From Vigna angularis (Eukaryota > Streptophyta > Magnoliopsida > Fabales > Fabaceae), in contig NC_068975.1 of the NCBI RefSeq assembly GCF_016808095.1, positions 28,881,501-28,945,500 on the forward strand: a stretch of 64,000 nt of DNA. Reading direction: 5' to 3'. The notes under the pieces were generated by a model that was given only the letters and a program-made list of their open reading frames with translations, had not been told where the DNA came from and made no database searches. A program made the translations under genes and the position numbers. Shown piece by piece: positions 48,571 to 60,893 of this stretch (positions are counted from its first letter, which is position 1; each line of letters opens with the position of its first letter).

Positions 48571-50842
48571 CTAACAGATATCAAAACTACAACAAGGAAA
48601 CAGAATATCTTATATTCGATATGAGAAATCATCAATGGATTTTCATGTTCCTGTCTCACTAGATATTACATTCTACCAACCTTCCAACTCCACCACATGC
48701 GTCCTATTCAAAACCAACCATTTTGTTCCTTTGCTATTGTTATTATCAATAATACAAGCTATTGGGATGATTAGAGTTTAATAATAATATTTGTAATTTT
48801 TCATTCATGATTGAAAGATGTTGCTTCAATTTTAACACTTCTATAAAAATTATTTTTGTTTTAAATTCAACCATGTGTAACCCTACATTGTGACTAAACC
48901 ACCCTTCATGGCTTCATCTACCATATGTATGTATGATTATCATATTAGATATAAATGTTGCTCAATTCATTTTCTTTTCCAAATGGTAAAGTCAAGTAAT
49001 ATACATAAGTCCCTATTTTATGTAGACCCACTATGTTTTTTTATATTCTATTTTTAGCATTTATCTTTCTATTATTTCAGTCTCTCTTTTTTTTCTCACA
49101 TGCTATTGTCTAGTTATTGTATAAAAAACATGTAGAGTATATAAAAGAAGCATATTTAGTCATGAAAAAAAAACCCATAAAATACAATATAATAAATATA
49201 CATTGTAACTGTGTAATAAATTAAATTCTAACATAACCTTATTTGAACTACGTAAAATTAAATAAAAAAACATCTTGGAGAATGCCAAAAGCAAAATGAA
49301 ATTTTAAAGCACTGTAACATAATATATTTTCTACCATCTACAAATTAAAAGTATAATAATTTCATCTTTTCTTGAAAATATCTCTAAATTAAGTTGTTTT
49401 AGATGGTTTAAAAATATATTTTTAGTTTAAAAATATCTCTAAATTAGTTTAAAAATGTTTCAGTTCCAAATTTTTATATATTTTAGTCTTGAAACTTAAT
49501 AAATAAATAAATATAATTATTTTAACCTCGTAATGTTGATTTATTTGGATTTATGTTTATATTGATATTTGAACTCAAAACTAGTCAATCAGTATAAATC
49601 ATTCAAATATCACCATGAAACATATTTGACACCTAAAAATAATTTAATTTATTAGATTAAAAAATCATATCCTTTTATTTTTAAAATTGTGACCTAATCA
49701 AAATTTGAAATCAAAATAAATTTTAATTTCGTGTAACTAAAAAGATACTTAACTATAAATCTTAAATCCTAGATGTCATACTTCCACAATTTCATGTATA
49801 CACATTTCTTTAATATTTTGGATGTTACTGTATTGAATAACTAGATACTTTATGTTGATAACGTATTTAAAAGTATTATATCAAACAAAATCGGAAATGG
49901 AAATATTAAAAATTAAAAATATTAATGATTTGGATGGATATATTAAATAAATATTAAAATATGAATAATTCATTGACCGTATAGAAACTATCTTAAAATT
50001 TAGTATATAGAGCCCTATTGACCTAAATACAGTTATATAAGATAGTAAACATCAAAACAAAATGCGTTTTCTTGATATCTTCTAACAATAAAATGTTACG
50101 ATCATAAATAAAAGAGTATGTAATCAATTTATAAAATTTATAAAATTTAGAAAGCATAGGAGGAAAAGAAAAGAAAAAGTATATTTAAAATTGTAATGCT
50201 TATAATTAATCCAAAAGTATTTCAAAAGAATTTTCATAGAAAATATGGTTGTGTATACATTAATTTTTAAAAGGGTTACATTAAAAAGAACAATTTTAAA
50301 AAGGGAAATTGAGTTGAAAACATGAAGATGGAGTGAGATTTGTGATTAAAGAAATATGAAAAATTGAAAAGGTTACAGAAGTGGTAGTCTGCTATGGTGA
50401 GTTTGAAGTTGCACTCAGAAATATGAGAGCTTGGGGAAACCACACGACCAAACACTGGGACACAGCTACAGCCACCACATGGCCCACACAAAACCTGAAG
50501 ACCCTTTTGTCCTCCAAAGTACGGATTTCAACTCAAGCACAAACACTGCACTCAATAAAATAATTTTAACAATAAAACTTTATCAGTTAATATTTATATT
50601 ATTATTTACTGAAAAATGCTCTCATTCACTGTCTAATGTTCTCCACTTTACTACTTTAGCAATGTGACTGCTTATAAAAATATTTATATGGAAAGCATCA
50701 TAATTGCTTAATAACTTTGATGAGAAACAGAAATTGTTGAAAAGCAAAAAGCAAAAGGAAAAAAAAAAGATTTCATCTTCTCCTTTGCTAAGTCAGCCAG
50801 AGAAAACTACATTTCCAACATTTAACATTTTTTTCCTTTATA

Positions 50843-50970
50843 CTGGGCCCTGATGATGTCACAGGTCCGTTTAGATCTTTCTGGGCCTTGGACCTGTCGC
50901 AATCAGGTCCATTGGGAAAGCCCACTGGCCGCCTCATGCACTCATCTTTCCTTTTTTTCCTCCATATAAA
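50843..50970 (+). promoter_or_regulatory. Core promoter of right TAS3 locus
   Basis: TATAAA at 50965-50970, TGGGCC near 50844, and TGATGTCA at 50854-50861 in place of the perfect TGACGTCA palindrome of the left copy. No MULE insertion here, so the upstream region is in its ancestral state. Confidence 0.7.
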
Positions 50971-51118
50971 CCTCTGCATTTCCTCCATTCCCTCCCATCT
51001 TACCATAACAAAAAGTTCCCTCTCTCTTTCACTCTCACTCTCACTTTTTTCTGTGCTTCTCTTTCTCTCTCCTTTCACGCTCTTCAAATAGTGTAGAGAG
51101 GAAAAAAGGGTCTCAAAG

Positions 51119-51663
51119 ATGAAACCAAAAGACGGGTTTTTTGTTGAAGGTACCACTGTTAGCATGAGTTGAACTTGCAGAATAAAATTTGCATCACCTA
51201 GAGTCATAGCTTGCACAGTTATCTTGAACCTTTTTAATATGTGTAATTCCTGTTAAAGGTGTAATTTTTTGTACTAGCTCAGCTTACGCTGTATAAGATA
51301 ATTATTCTGTGACTGACTCAACTATTTTACTTTATGGTAAACGGAAGATATTCTCTTGTATTCTTTTAATTGTTTTATACTTACTTTTTTCTCTCTTAGC
51401 TACTTTTTATCTAATCTAAAGCTGGCTCCTGCTTCTGGCCCTGCCATTCTTCTTCATTATTCTCTGCACTAAATAAGAGCATGATACATGATGCAGGTCC
51501 ATATAAGGGGTTTCTCATCATGCACGTGACTAGCAGCAAGGTGGCCATGGTCAACCCTCTGAGAATTGGGAGCTGTGACCAAAAAGAAGCCATTAGTGGC
51601 TCTGAAATTGGAGCTGACAATTCTCCTGGAGTGCTGGCAGCAGCTGCAGGAGCTTCATTCTAA
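51119..51663 (+). CDS. Short two-exon ORF of the right TAS3 transcript, 65 aa
   Basis: Exon 1 is 51119-51149 and exon 2 is 51497-51663, with the same GTACC donor and GATGCAG acceptor as the left copy. N-terminus MKPKDGFFVEGPYKGFLIMH. The TAA is 3 nt before the 5' miR390 site. Same length as the left ORF, but with changes such as E2K, V8F, P32L and R36S. Role as in the left copy: bringing ribosomes to the miR390 complex; a function for the peptide is not evident. Confidence 0.7.
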
Positions 51664-51666
51664 TAT

Positions 51667-51687
51667 GGTGCTATCCTATCTGAGCTT
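51667..51687 (+). promoter_or_regulatory. 5' miR390 target site, right TAS3
   Basis: Identical to the left-copy site, with the same central mismatches at miRNA positions 9-11 that should prevent cleavage. Confidence 0.92.
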
Positions 51688-51754
51688 TTCTACCTTCTCT
51701 CATCTTTCTTCTTCATCTAGTTTCTACCACACTTGTTTGTTTTTCTTTGGACTC

Positions 51755-51775
51755 TTCTTGACCTTGTAAGACCTT
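51755..51775 (+). ncRNA. tasiR-ARF, 5'D8(+) position, right TAS3
   Basis: 21 nt beginning TTCTTGACCTTGTAAGACC. It differs from the left D8 by one base (A for G at position 17), which makes it nearly identical to its own D7. Confidence 0.9.
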
Positions 51776-51796
51776 TTCTTGACCTTGTAAGACCTC
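51776..51796 (+). ncRNA. tasiR-ARF, 5'D7(+) position, right TAS3
   Basis: Identical to the left-copy D7 tasiR-ARF; its 3' end is 127 nt before the expected cut at 51923/51924. Confidence 0.92.
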
Positions 51797-51912
51797 ACAC
51801 CCTATCTGTTTTCTTTGTTTTTGCTTTTGTGGAAGACCCTATATCAGAATCCACTGATATAGAGTTTGATCTCCTTCTTTCCCTGTTGCCACCCAACTCA
51901 TCCTCTCCTTCC

Positions 51913-51933
51913 TTGTCTATCCCTCCTGAGCTG
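51913..51933 (+). promoter_or_regulatory. 3' miR390 cleavage site, right TAS3
   Basis: TTGTCTATCCCTCCTGAGCT core. It differs from the left site only at position 3 (G for C), outside the seed and slicing region. Confidence 0.92.
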
Positions 51934-52165
51934 TTACAATTTTGGCCTACCAAGATGCAACGACTAATATCATGCCATGGCTTCAAACAAAATGATTAAG
52001 CCTTAGAACCTCCCTCAAATAATGTTCTTCAAATCTGCTAGCTATTCGGAGACCATGGCTTCCAAAAGTACAACTGGGTATATTTTATTTGCTGTTCTTT
52101 TATTTGCGAAAGATCAATGTAGCTTGTACTTTGTGCAGCAGCTAGCATGCTTGGTCGTGGTCCTT

Positions 52166-52722
52166 AAGGTAGGTAGGTATGTATGGTAAGTTGTAAAGAT
52201 TGGCCATAGTTAATAAATCAATGTTGCTTGTATTCTGAGGAATTCAAAAGCCTTCTGTGTAATTTTCTGTTAAGGCAATCAATTTCGCTTGTATCATTGT
52301 GTGCAGAATATTTATGCTGTTGCAGACATCTGTTTCGTTGTTTTATATGTTGTTTGGCTGAGAAAGTGTGCAACTGCATACATATTCTTTTAGATCTAAG
52401 CAAGGGTCTCCCTCGTGACTGCTCCAATGTACAAATATCCGCTGTATTATTGGAGTTATCTCTTTCTCTCTCTCTGAAATTCGGAAGCTTTGTGCCTTAC
52501 ATTTTTCTTTTTTGAAAAAAAAGGCTAAAAATAAAATCCGAGCTCACCCTCATACATAACTACAATACAATAAAGCTGATTGCTGTTTATAGGTTTTTTC
52601 ACCACCCCCAACATAATCATAGAGCCTCACCCAAAGAGCATTGAATTAGTAAATGGTGAAATAAGCAAACAAAAACCCAGAATGAAGTAGAGAGAGAGAT
52701 AATTCCCTGATCTTTCCCTATC
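52166..52722. other. Segment present only in the right duplicon
   Basis: About 555 bp between GGTCGTGGTCC and CTTGTTGATTTG that is missing at 30574 in the left copy. No inverted repeats or target-site duplication at its ends, so a deletion in the left copy is as likely as an insertion here. No gene seen. Confidence 0.55.
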
Positions 52723-53051
52723 TTGTTGATTTGTTTTCTTCTTTTATGCAAGACAAGTAAGATAAATGTCATGAGTAAGCTCAATTTGGCACTACATGTG
52801 TGCTAGGCTGCTAGAGCCCCATCTCTCCATCCAATGCATAGGACTGAAACCCATTAAAATCACTCCCTACTCCCTCCATTTGAATCATATGAAGCAGAAG
52901 AATGAACCACCCTTCTCTTGCTTAGTACTAGTCCTTTCTTTCTCTCTTTTCCTTTTTTTCTAGTGTAATTTGAAATGCAAATGTTCAATTATCTACAGCA
53001 TAGACCAAGTGTGAAAGTGTGATAACTTTCGAAGCAAGTGAGATGACAGCA

Positions 53052-53545
53052 AAATTGACGCTGAAAACCCAATTTCCCTTTCGCTCTCTTGATTTGGAAG
53101 GGTGCTTCAGCCATTCCTTTCACATGGCAGGGGAAGGACAAGCACTTTGGGATAGAATACAACCTGAGCCCATAAGGAATATTACACACCCCAATGTTTT
53201 TGATGGGGCTGCCACACACACCTACCACCCTCAAATAGTGAAGAATAATACCTCTCAAATTACCACTTTCTCCTTCAATTCATTTTCTACACAGCAAAAT
53301 ATCAAACATGTCGGCATCATAAAAAAAACAAGAGGGTGGGGGTGGAATTGATGTGTTTTTAACCATATTCCATTTCAGATGCCTAACACATTGTTTCCAT
53401 CAATCATCGGCACGTGGTAGCCCAACCTAATAGCGTAGACAAAGATTTTTCTCTGTATACATACTGTATGCAGTATATTCCAAAACGGATGCATAAAATT
53501 TTGTGTATTGACACGATTTGTGTGATGGTTATGCAAGTCTAGGGA
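53052..53545. other. Highly conserved block downstream of right TAS3
   Basis: Near-identical counterpart of 30905-31325. It includes a ~75-bp piece (about 53216-53292) missing from the left copy; CACACA/ACACA microhomology at its ends suggests a simple deletion there. G-box CACGTG at 53411. Confidence 0.65.
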
Positions 53546-54839
53546 AAGAAAAAAAAGAAAGAAAGAAAGAAATCGTGACGCATCAATTACGGAAACCTTT
53601 TTGCATACAAATTCAATTCAACTGAATACTTGACTTTAATAATCTATTATGGTTTTCAGGTTTTTAATCACAGATGTACTGCATCAACTTTTATGCACTG
53701 CTATACTTTATTTTTTCTCGATTTTACTAATTGAAACGTAGCCGCGACGGCGACCATATTTTAAAATTGAGCATAAATGGGAATTTTCTCTATATAGGCC
53801 TGAAGGTGTAGAAGTAGAGTGGAAAAATAGTATGCAGCAATAAATGAGATTTGTGAAGTATTAATTCTGACATAGAAGTGAAGAAGCATTCTACATGCAT
53901 AAAAGGCAGATGAGGAAAATGAATGTGAAGATAAAATGTTGATTGAATGTGATGGAATGAATGAAAGGTTTGACTGGGATGGATTATATGGAAGTGTGGA
54001 AGGTAAAGAAGGCAGTAAAGGTATAAGAAAAAGGGTTTGTATACATTTTTTATGTGCCCAAAAGGGATCAAAGTAGGTGACTTGTGGCACAAAATGATGA
54101 TGTCTATGAATGGACATTGAAAAGTTAAATGCCTTTCCCTAGGGTTTGAGTTAGTAACTATTTACCCTTACCCCACCAATGGGACCCTGTTTTTCTTTTT
54201 TGTGTTTGTAGTTTGTGGCATTGAGAGAGGGACAACATAAAGGCTGAGCTTGAATTAAGTTACAGTGATAATATGCTTCACGTATTCCTTTTGAGGTGAT
54301 TTGGCATTAGGTACTACCACCCTTGGCCCCATCTTGGTCAAGCCTTTTTCCACCTTTAGGTTACATGCGAACATGGCTCCTTCATTACCTCTTACTTTTT
54401 CCTCAACATCATTCCATTCATGACCCTTTCCAGACTAAGGGAGTGACATCTCAATAATGCCTTCATGGAAAAAACAGATGCTTCAATTAATAAATTATTT
54501 CATTCAATGCTTCTTTTCCAGCAACTCACACACTGTGTATCACAGGGCCTATACCAAATTTGACATACATAAACGATTCTCAGTTGTGCAACTAGTAGGG
54601 CTACAAACTAATTATTACATTTCTAGCATGTCAAGGAGACCGTGCGATTTTAGTTTTGTTAAATAATTACATGACAGTGGATCAGTGATGCAATTTTGCA
54701 ACTTTTAACACTGAAAGTATTTTATTATACATGAAAGTATGAGTTCAAGTTTAGTACATTCAACACTACTCTCTATACTCTAAAATATCAGAGTCTGGGA
54801 AGCCTATATCTATACCTCTCAGTAAAGGAAGCTTTACAG

Positions 54840-55250
54840 TATAGCTGTTTAGTGACCGCGAATCAGTAGCCAGGATGGTCTAAACGCTGGAGACCGGTTA
54901 GTCCAACCGAAGCAAATTAATTTCAAAATCATCTTATTAAACGTTAAGTAGTTGAAATAAATTATTAGACTTTATATCAAAAACATTTTAACGATCTCAC
55001 ATCGAATGTCCCACTTTTCAGTTCTTTCATTGTTTTCACGATGAGTATGATCTTCTCTACAAGTTTAGTCAAAACTAATCGCTAAAAAATCAAAGAGGAC
55101 AATCATGATTTAATTGTTAAGTGGATGATTTTAAAGTTAAGCTGATTTAGTTCGACGGACCAATCTTCGCAGTGTGTACACTGTCCGACTATGACTGAAT
55201 AGGTATACTATACTGGAGCCATCCTTAGTGTTGTCCTTTACTAAAAAATT
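54840..55250. other. Intergenic, no gene seen
   Basis: Unique-looking DNA just beyond the end of the right duplicon. Confidence 0.4.
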
Positions 55251-55254
55251 CTTA

Positions 55255-56480
55255 CTTGTGTTTGGACAAAAAGATTTCAACAATTTTAAGAAATTGAAAT
55301 ATATAGTATTTGAAACACTTATAATAAAATTCACTTTATTTCTTATATGAAATAATAAAAATATCTTAAAAATTTAATTTTTGTATTTGGATAAAACAAT
55401 TAAGTTTCTTTTAAGAAAAAATATATTTTAAAAATATTTAAATAACTCGTCTGATCTTTTAATCTAAGTTGTTTTAGTTTAACTTTTATTTATAATGATT
55501 TGTCTTCACTCTCGATTTAACTCGTCTTCATCTTTGACTTGAATTGGCTTCGACCCGTGTAAAATTAGTATGACCTTCAAACTGCATTAACTTGTCTTGA
55601 CTTTTGGCTTGTGTCAAATCGACTTTAACTTCATTCTTTGCATACTTTCTCAACCTTTGGTACGACTGATTCCCTTCGACTTACTGTCTAGACTGACTCG
55701 TCTCGACACTTGTCTTAGGCCATCACGTCTCTAACTTTAGACTACGCTAACTCGTCTCTATCTTTGTCTTAGGTTGACTTGCCATGACCTTTGTCTTAGA
55801 TTGACTTGGCTCGATCTTTGTTTTGGTTGACTTGACTCGACTTTCAACCCATATTGACTCGTCTTGACCTTTTACCTTGGTCAACTCGACTTAACCTTTG
55901 TTTCAAATAAACTTGTTTTGACCTTTTATTCATGCAAATTGGCTTGACCTTTGTTCTCGGTCAACTCAATTCGACCTTTACCCCCAAATAATTTATTTAA
56001 CCTTCGGCCTGGGTCAAGTTGGTTAGACTTTATGGCGACTTAACTCGACTTTCGGTTCGGGTCAGACTCCTCTCAACCTTCGGTCTGGGTCAAACTCCTC
56101 TTAACCTCATTTTAGGTTTACTCATCTTAACCTTTAAACTGACGACTCAGCTCAACTTTGATATGACTTAATACAATATGATTCAATTAATATTAAAGGA
56201 TAATATGAGTCACATGTTGTCATTGTTCATCCTAATAAATAAAGAATTCTACAACTTACATAATTTGAATTTATTTTAATGAATTTAAATTCTATTATTT
56301 TAGTTATTTGAAATACTTTTTTAAAAAATTTTAATTTTAATTTTCTATTAAATTTTTTATCCAAACAAATTATTTTATTTTAAAAGATTTCAAATTCTTC
56401 AAATAAATAAATTATCTCTTCCAATTATTTAAATTTACGATTGAAAATTTTTAAAGATTTTTAGATTACAATTTCTAAAC
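55255..56480. mobile_element. Putative non-autonomous element with internal minisatellite
   Basis: An AT-rich left flank (GTTTGGACAAAAAGATTTCAA) and an AT-rich right flank that inverts to similar sequence (TTTGTTTGGATAAAAAATTT) enclose a tandem block. The flanks suggest degenerate terminal inverted repeats. Exact ends and any target-site duplication could not be determined. Confidence 0.35.
55500..56165. repeat. Degenerate ~30-bp minisatellite
   Basis: About 20 diverged units containing CTCGTCTTGACCTTTG, TTGACTTGRCTCGACC and CTTCGGYCTGGGTCAA variants, all on the same strand. C/T-rich on the plus strand and compositionally distinct from its surroundings. Not coding. Confidence 0.7.
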
Positions 56481-56499
56481 CGTAAAGATAAAAGTATAA

Positions 56500-59194
56500 A
56501 ACCCTTTAACATGATGAACATGACGTGAGATGGGTTAGGTTGATGATGAATTTACTGAACTCAACATCAATAAGCTTGTGCAAACCGTACACAAGGTGGT
56601 GACTCGGTAAAAAGTTGCATCTCACATGGCAAGGCCTGGGTATCTTCGAAATGACAGTTTTTTCCTACATTTCCTAATATTTCTTCATGTACTTCTATAT
56701 AAAAAAAATTTGTTCTTTTTCATTTTAGGATTGCAAAGTCTAAAACTTAAAAACGGATTCTGGTTTATTTAATGGGAAGCCAAATTACTTTTGAATTGTA
56801 AATTATAAAATTATCTTTTTTAACCTTCTTTAACTTCCAAAAGTCATTTTTAATTCCAGATTACATAATCCAAAAAAAAAAAAAAATCTTCTACATGGAC
56901 GCAGGAAGAAACATATTGAGGTACTAGAAGAAACTACCCCTCAAAATTTAAATAAAATTTGGGCTCTTCCTTGGTCTATTTTCATGAATTCTTCATATAA
57001 CAACATAGGGTACGAAAGTATGATGGGAGGTTCACGATATAAATTAATGCATTTTAAATAGCTCAATACAAGATACCTTTATAGATACAAAGAACATAAT
57101 TCAAATTTCATTTACATCTGACACAATCTAAAATACATTTTCAAATTATGTAATTTAATCTAAAATACATTTTTAGACTTCTTAATTCAGAATACATTTT
57201 CATATTATGTAATCTGTAATAATTATAAATTGTACCATCCATAACATTTTCTATCCATACATAATTTAATCTTTTTCCATATATGCAAAGGTGCAAGAAA
57301 AAACTATGGGGTGTTGAAGGAAAGAGCCTAAAATTCAATTCAAACTGTTTAGGCCCAACATAAGATAACCTTGGTCTTTATGGAGTTACTCTGTAACGGG
57401 TCAGGTAATCCATTTGTTCAGGTCTAGTATTATCTTAAAGCACTGCACTATTGTCCCATGACATATTATCTCGTGGAGCAGAAGAATGACAACAATCACA
57501 TGGTGAAATATAATTTCTTAAGCACGAATCTTAGCAATTTTAAGACGTAAAATTTTCTGACATTTTTAAATTAAAAAAGAAGTTTGGAAAAAAGAGAATA
57601 TGCAGCATGCCAAAAAAATAAAAAATAAATCACATACACAAATTAAAAAATTTATTCAAAGAGTCTTGGGGCAGTGGAACCTCTCACTCTTGGCATCCTG
57701 GGGTAGCAAAGTTGAAATAAAATATTTGGAGTTTGATTTGCAATGTGATTGGATTAGAGCTTTTAATAGGATTTTTTTTGTTATTTACAATAACTGTTAC
57801 AAAACATGAAAATAATGGGTACACATACACCTAGAGCATGAGTGATTTAAGGCAATTATTTCATTTATGTATTTTTTTCCTTCTTTATTTTTTATCATTT
57901 AATTGTTAGAAAACAGGAAAATATATAAATAAGTAAACTCAAATGTTAAACAGGAAGAAATGACAAATCCAATTTTAATTGGTATAATTTTGGTCACTAC
58001 TTTCACTGATTTCCTTTTCGAGTTCTTTTACCCTCGATAATTTACTTTATTACTATTTACATTTTTGTAATACCTTTTCACTATCTTTCTCGTCTATTTC
58101 CTTCTCCATTTTATCTTTATGATTAGTTTAACATTCAATTTCTAAATGCAAAAAATATGACTGTTAAAAAGGTTGCATGAGTTCTTGATTGAAATATATA
58201 TTAATAAAGAAACTAATTATTTGAGGATATTTGTGAAATTAAATCATGTCACAATTGAATTGTTCATGTGCTCTCAAGATGGATTAGAACTCACATGTCA
58301 ATCCGGCTCACCACGAATTCAGGTTTTATACGGGTCAATTTTTAACTCAGCTCACTTAGAATCCGGGTTGAACCAGTGGTGAGGGATTGGCTCACCAACC
58401 CACCTAGTCTAATTTAATTATTTATTATTTTGTGTTTCAATATTATTAGTAAACACTTTTTTTATTGTATTACAAATGGGAATAAAGAAAAAAATGTTTC
58501 AAGAGAACAAAATATTATAAATTTATTCATTCAAGATTCTAATTTTATAAATGGATAAGTCACACAAACTATCAATGTTATAAACTTATTTATTCGTTAT
58601 TTAACTTTACTTTTGGATTATATTTGAGTTATATGTTAATTTTTTATTTTGAATTGTGTTTGAAGTTTAACATAATTTTAGAGTGAAATTATTTAAATTT
58701 AAATTAAAAAAATTATAATTTTTTTGAATTTAAAAAAAACTAGTCAGATCAGGATCAGATAATCCATTTTAACAGCATTACAAATATGTTTTGATGAAAG
58801 ATTCATAAACAGTGACACACTCCTATATAGCATAAGTTTATTAACTGTTTGCAAAAGAATTTATATCGAGTTGATTTTATTCATTCATTAAAACTTTAGA
58901 TAATATCAAATCAAAATCATCGAATAACTACTTTTTTATTAATGTCATTTAGATTTTTTTATTAATATTAATAGAAGTTATTTTGTAACTTAAATTGCTA
59001 GAATATATATTTTATTTTGCATATTACTATTATTCCGTACTTGATATTAATTGGAGTTTAGACTGTTTTCTTGATCAATGTCTCACTAAATCTTTCGTTA
59101 TTTTGTTGCGTATTATTTTAGTATTATTTTAATATTAAGACTTTTTTTAAGGTTTAATAAGATTTGCTTTATGTAATGTGAAGAGTTACCTAAA

Positions 59195-59195
<1 letters not shown>
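56500..59195. other. AT-rich intergenic region
   Basis: No gene seen. A short less AT-rich piece at about 58260-58410 (AATCCGG, CTCACCAACCCACC) looks like transposon debris. Confidence 0.45.

Positions 59196-59196
<1 letters not shown>

Positions 59197-59262
<66 letters not shown>
59197..59262. repeat. (AT)33 microsatellite
   Basis: About 66 bases of uninterrupted AT alternation. Confidence 0.93.
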
Positions 59263-59267
<5 letters not shown>

Positions 59268-59897
59268 TAAGAACATTCATCTATATAATCATGTTTCAAA
59301 TTTTCTCATTTCAGTTCAAGAATACTTGGTTAGCTTAATCATTTTAGTTAACACATGTTATGGTAAATATGGATCTTCATCTTTTTGTTAGATAAACTAG
59401 ATGGATAACATGAAAATGAAAATAAACTTTCGATAAAAAAAGTTGGAATAACTTTTTTGTACTGTATGTATCATTATAGATCGACTAAATCACATTAAAC
59501 CGATTTTCTAAAGTTGTGATGAAATCGATAATTGTTAGTCGGATCTTGTTAGTCATTTGATTAAGCTAAACATGTTAGTAATCATGTTTGATGGAATTGG
59601 GCTGTGGTTAGGCTGATTATAATCATATATTCATAGAAAAATCTATAAATATGAGTAAAATGTATGATTGTTAAAACGTTTGTGACACATTTATTATAAT
59701 AGTAATTGTTAATCTGTTTGATACTCAACCGACTTAGATGTCGAAATATGTTTAGCATGTATATCGAAAAACACAAAGTAAAAGATTGAAAAAGACAGCT
59801 TAAAAGGAAGACTTGACTCATACACCCCCAAACATTTTTTATATTTGTTTCTCCAATTTTTATTTTTAATTTAAGCACAAACAAATTTTCGCTTTTA

Positions 59898-60155
59898 TAG
59901 GTGAGTTTCTTTATGTCAGGACAATTTTTTACTGAAACTTTTTTTTTCATAACTCTAATTTTCTTCAAAGTGAACCTTTGCGGACATGTTCCAAACTACG
60001 TATATGAGTAAAGAAGTTGGTGTTTCGTGGATGCTCTTGATATATATTATTTGTGGTTTTTGTATTTGAGATTTGAATTGTTCTCTAGTTACTACATACT
60101 AGAGATTTTTCGGAACAAATCTCTTTAAGAAGCTAAATAACAATTTAAGGTCATG
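59898..60155 (+). pseudogene. Diverged fragment of the glycine-rich gene
   Basis: Aligns with 42305-42585, i.e. the end of intron 2 and the start of exon 3 of the 41.9-kb gene. Shared runs include TGCTCTTGATATATATTATT and GATTTGAATTGTTCT. The exon part reads AAGAAGCTAAATAACAATTTAAGG where the gene has the Met-Glu-Gln-Phe codons, so a stop codon replaces the frame. The copy stops there. It is a partial duplication, not a working gene. Confidence 0.75.
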
Positions 60156-60893
60156 TTCACTTTAACATATTTACTGTTATAGTCTACGGAATGACTAATA
60201 TTTTTCATGTTTCTTTTCATGGATTTATATGCATTTGTGAGAGCTGAATTGAGAGATGGACGGGTGAGAGTATCTTAGGCGTAAGAGGGGTGTTTTGGGT
60301 TAGGGTTGAGATCCCTATATGTTACCTGCAAAAGACATTTCGACGTTCAAGTTAGTGACTTTGGGTGATAATAGTGATAATATTTAATAGAGGGTAAGTA
60401 GTCATCATTAGTTCAACCTGCTTACCTTTGCAGTGTAGTCTTCTATTTATAAGTTATTTCATGGATCCTAAACTGTCATAAGTCAAATAAAACGAACTTA
60501 CCTTTAAATTCAATCTGTTACTCATAAACAACTTACTTATCCAGTAATGAGTTATCAATAATTTTAATCATATTTTTAATCAATCTAGTATTAATTTCTT
60601 AGTTGTTTATTTGCCCAAACCATTGGTCCAATAACAATATCTTGAACCATAGTCACAATTATGGCCTAACATCAATAACTTAAGCGCTGGCTCAACATCA
60701 ATAACTTAAGTACTGAAGCTAGGGATTTGAGGGGAATTACAATAGATGGTGGGTATTTTGACTGAATTTCCTTAAATTGTTTCGTATAATTTAGTGTGGT
60801 GGGTGGTGACGAATTAGCTTTCGGTTTTGTGTGCAAGAGGTGGTACAAAAATGGGAAGTGAATGATTTTTTTTATGTGTATTGATGTGTTAAG

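Larger units (their letters stand above)
51000..52100 (+). ncRNA. TAS3: TAS3 trans-acting siRNA precursor, right copy
   Basis: Same architecture as the left locus: short ORF (51119-51663, one intron), 5' miR390 site (51667-51687), two abutting tasiR-ARFs (51755-51796) and the 3' miR390 site (51913-51933). All functional sites are intact, while surrounding bases differ by roughly 10%. Distance from the D7 tasiR-ARF to the cut site is again 127 nt. Because its promoter lacks the MULE insertion, this may be the copy with ancestral expression. Transcript ends are estimated from the TATA box and from the extent of similarity. Confidence 0.9.
48575..54828. repeat. Right copy of the segmental duplication (TAS3 duplicon)
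   Basis: Same-orientation homologue of 23920-32551. It has uninterrupted versions of both MULE insertion sites (AAAGTATTA at 49870, TTTTCCTTT at 50831). It carries the second TAS3 gene. The two copies lie about 16 kb apart, with the CACTA element, the glycine-rich gene and MULE B between them. Confidence 0.88.

Noticed and set aside
54838..54910. Possible tRNA-like stretch
   Set aside because: No acceptor stem pairing and no GTTCRAnYC T-loop; I found no tRNA gene anywhere in the window.
57600..57809. Short plus-strand frame with VLGQWNLSLLASWGSK
   Set aside because: No splice context and no recognised family; sequence around it is AT-rich debris.
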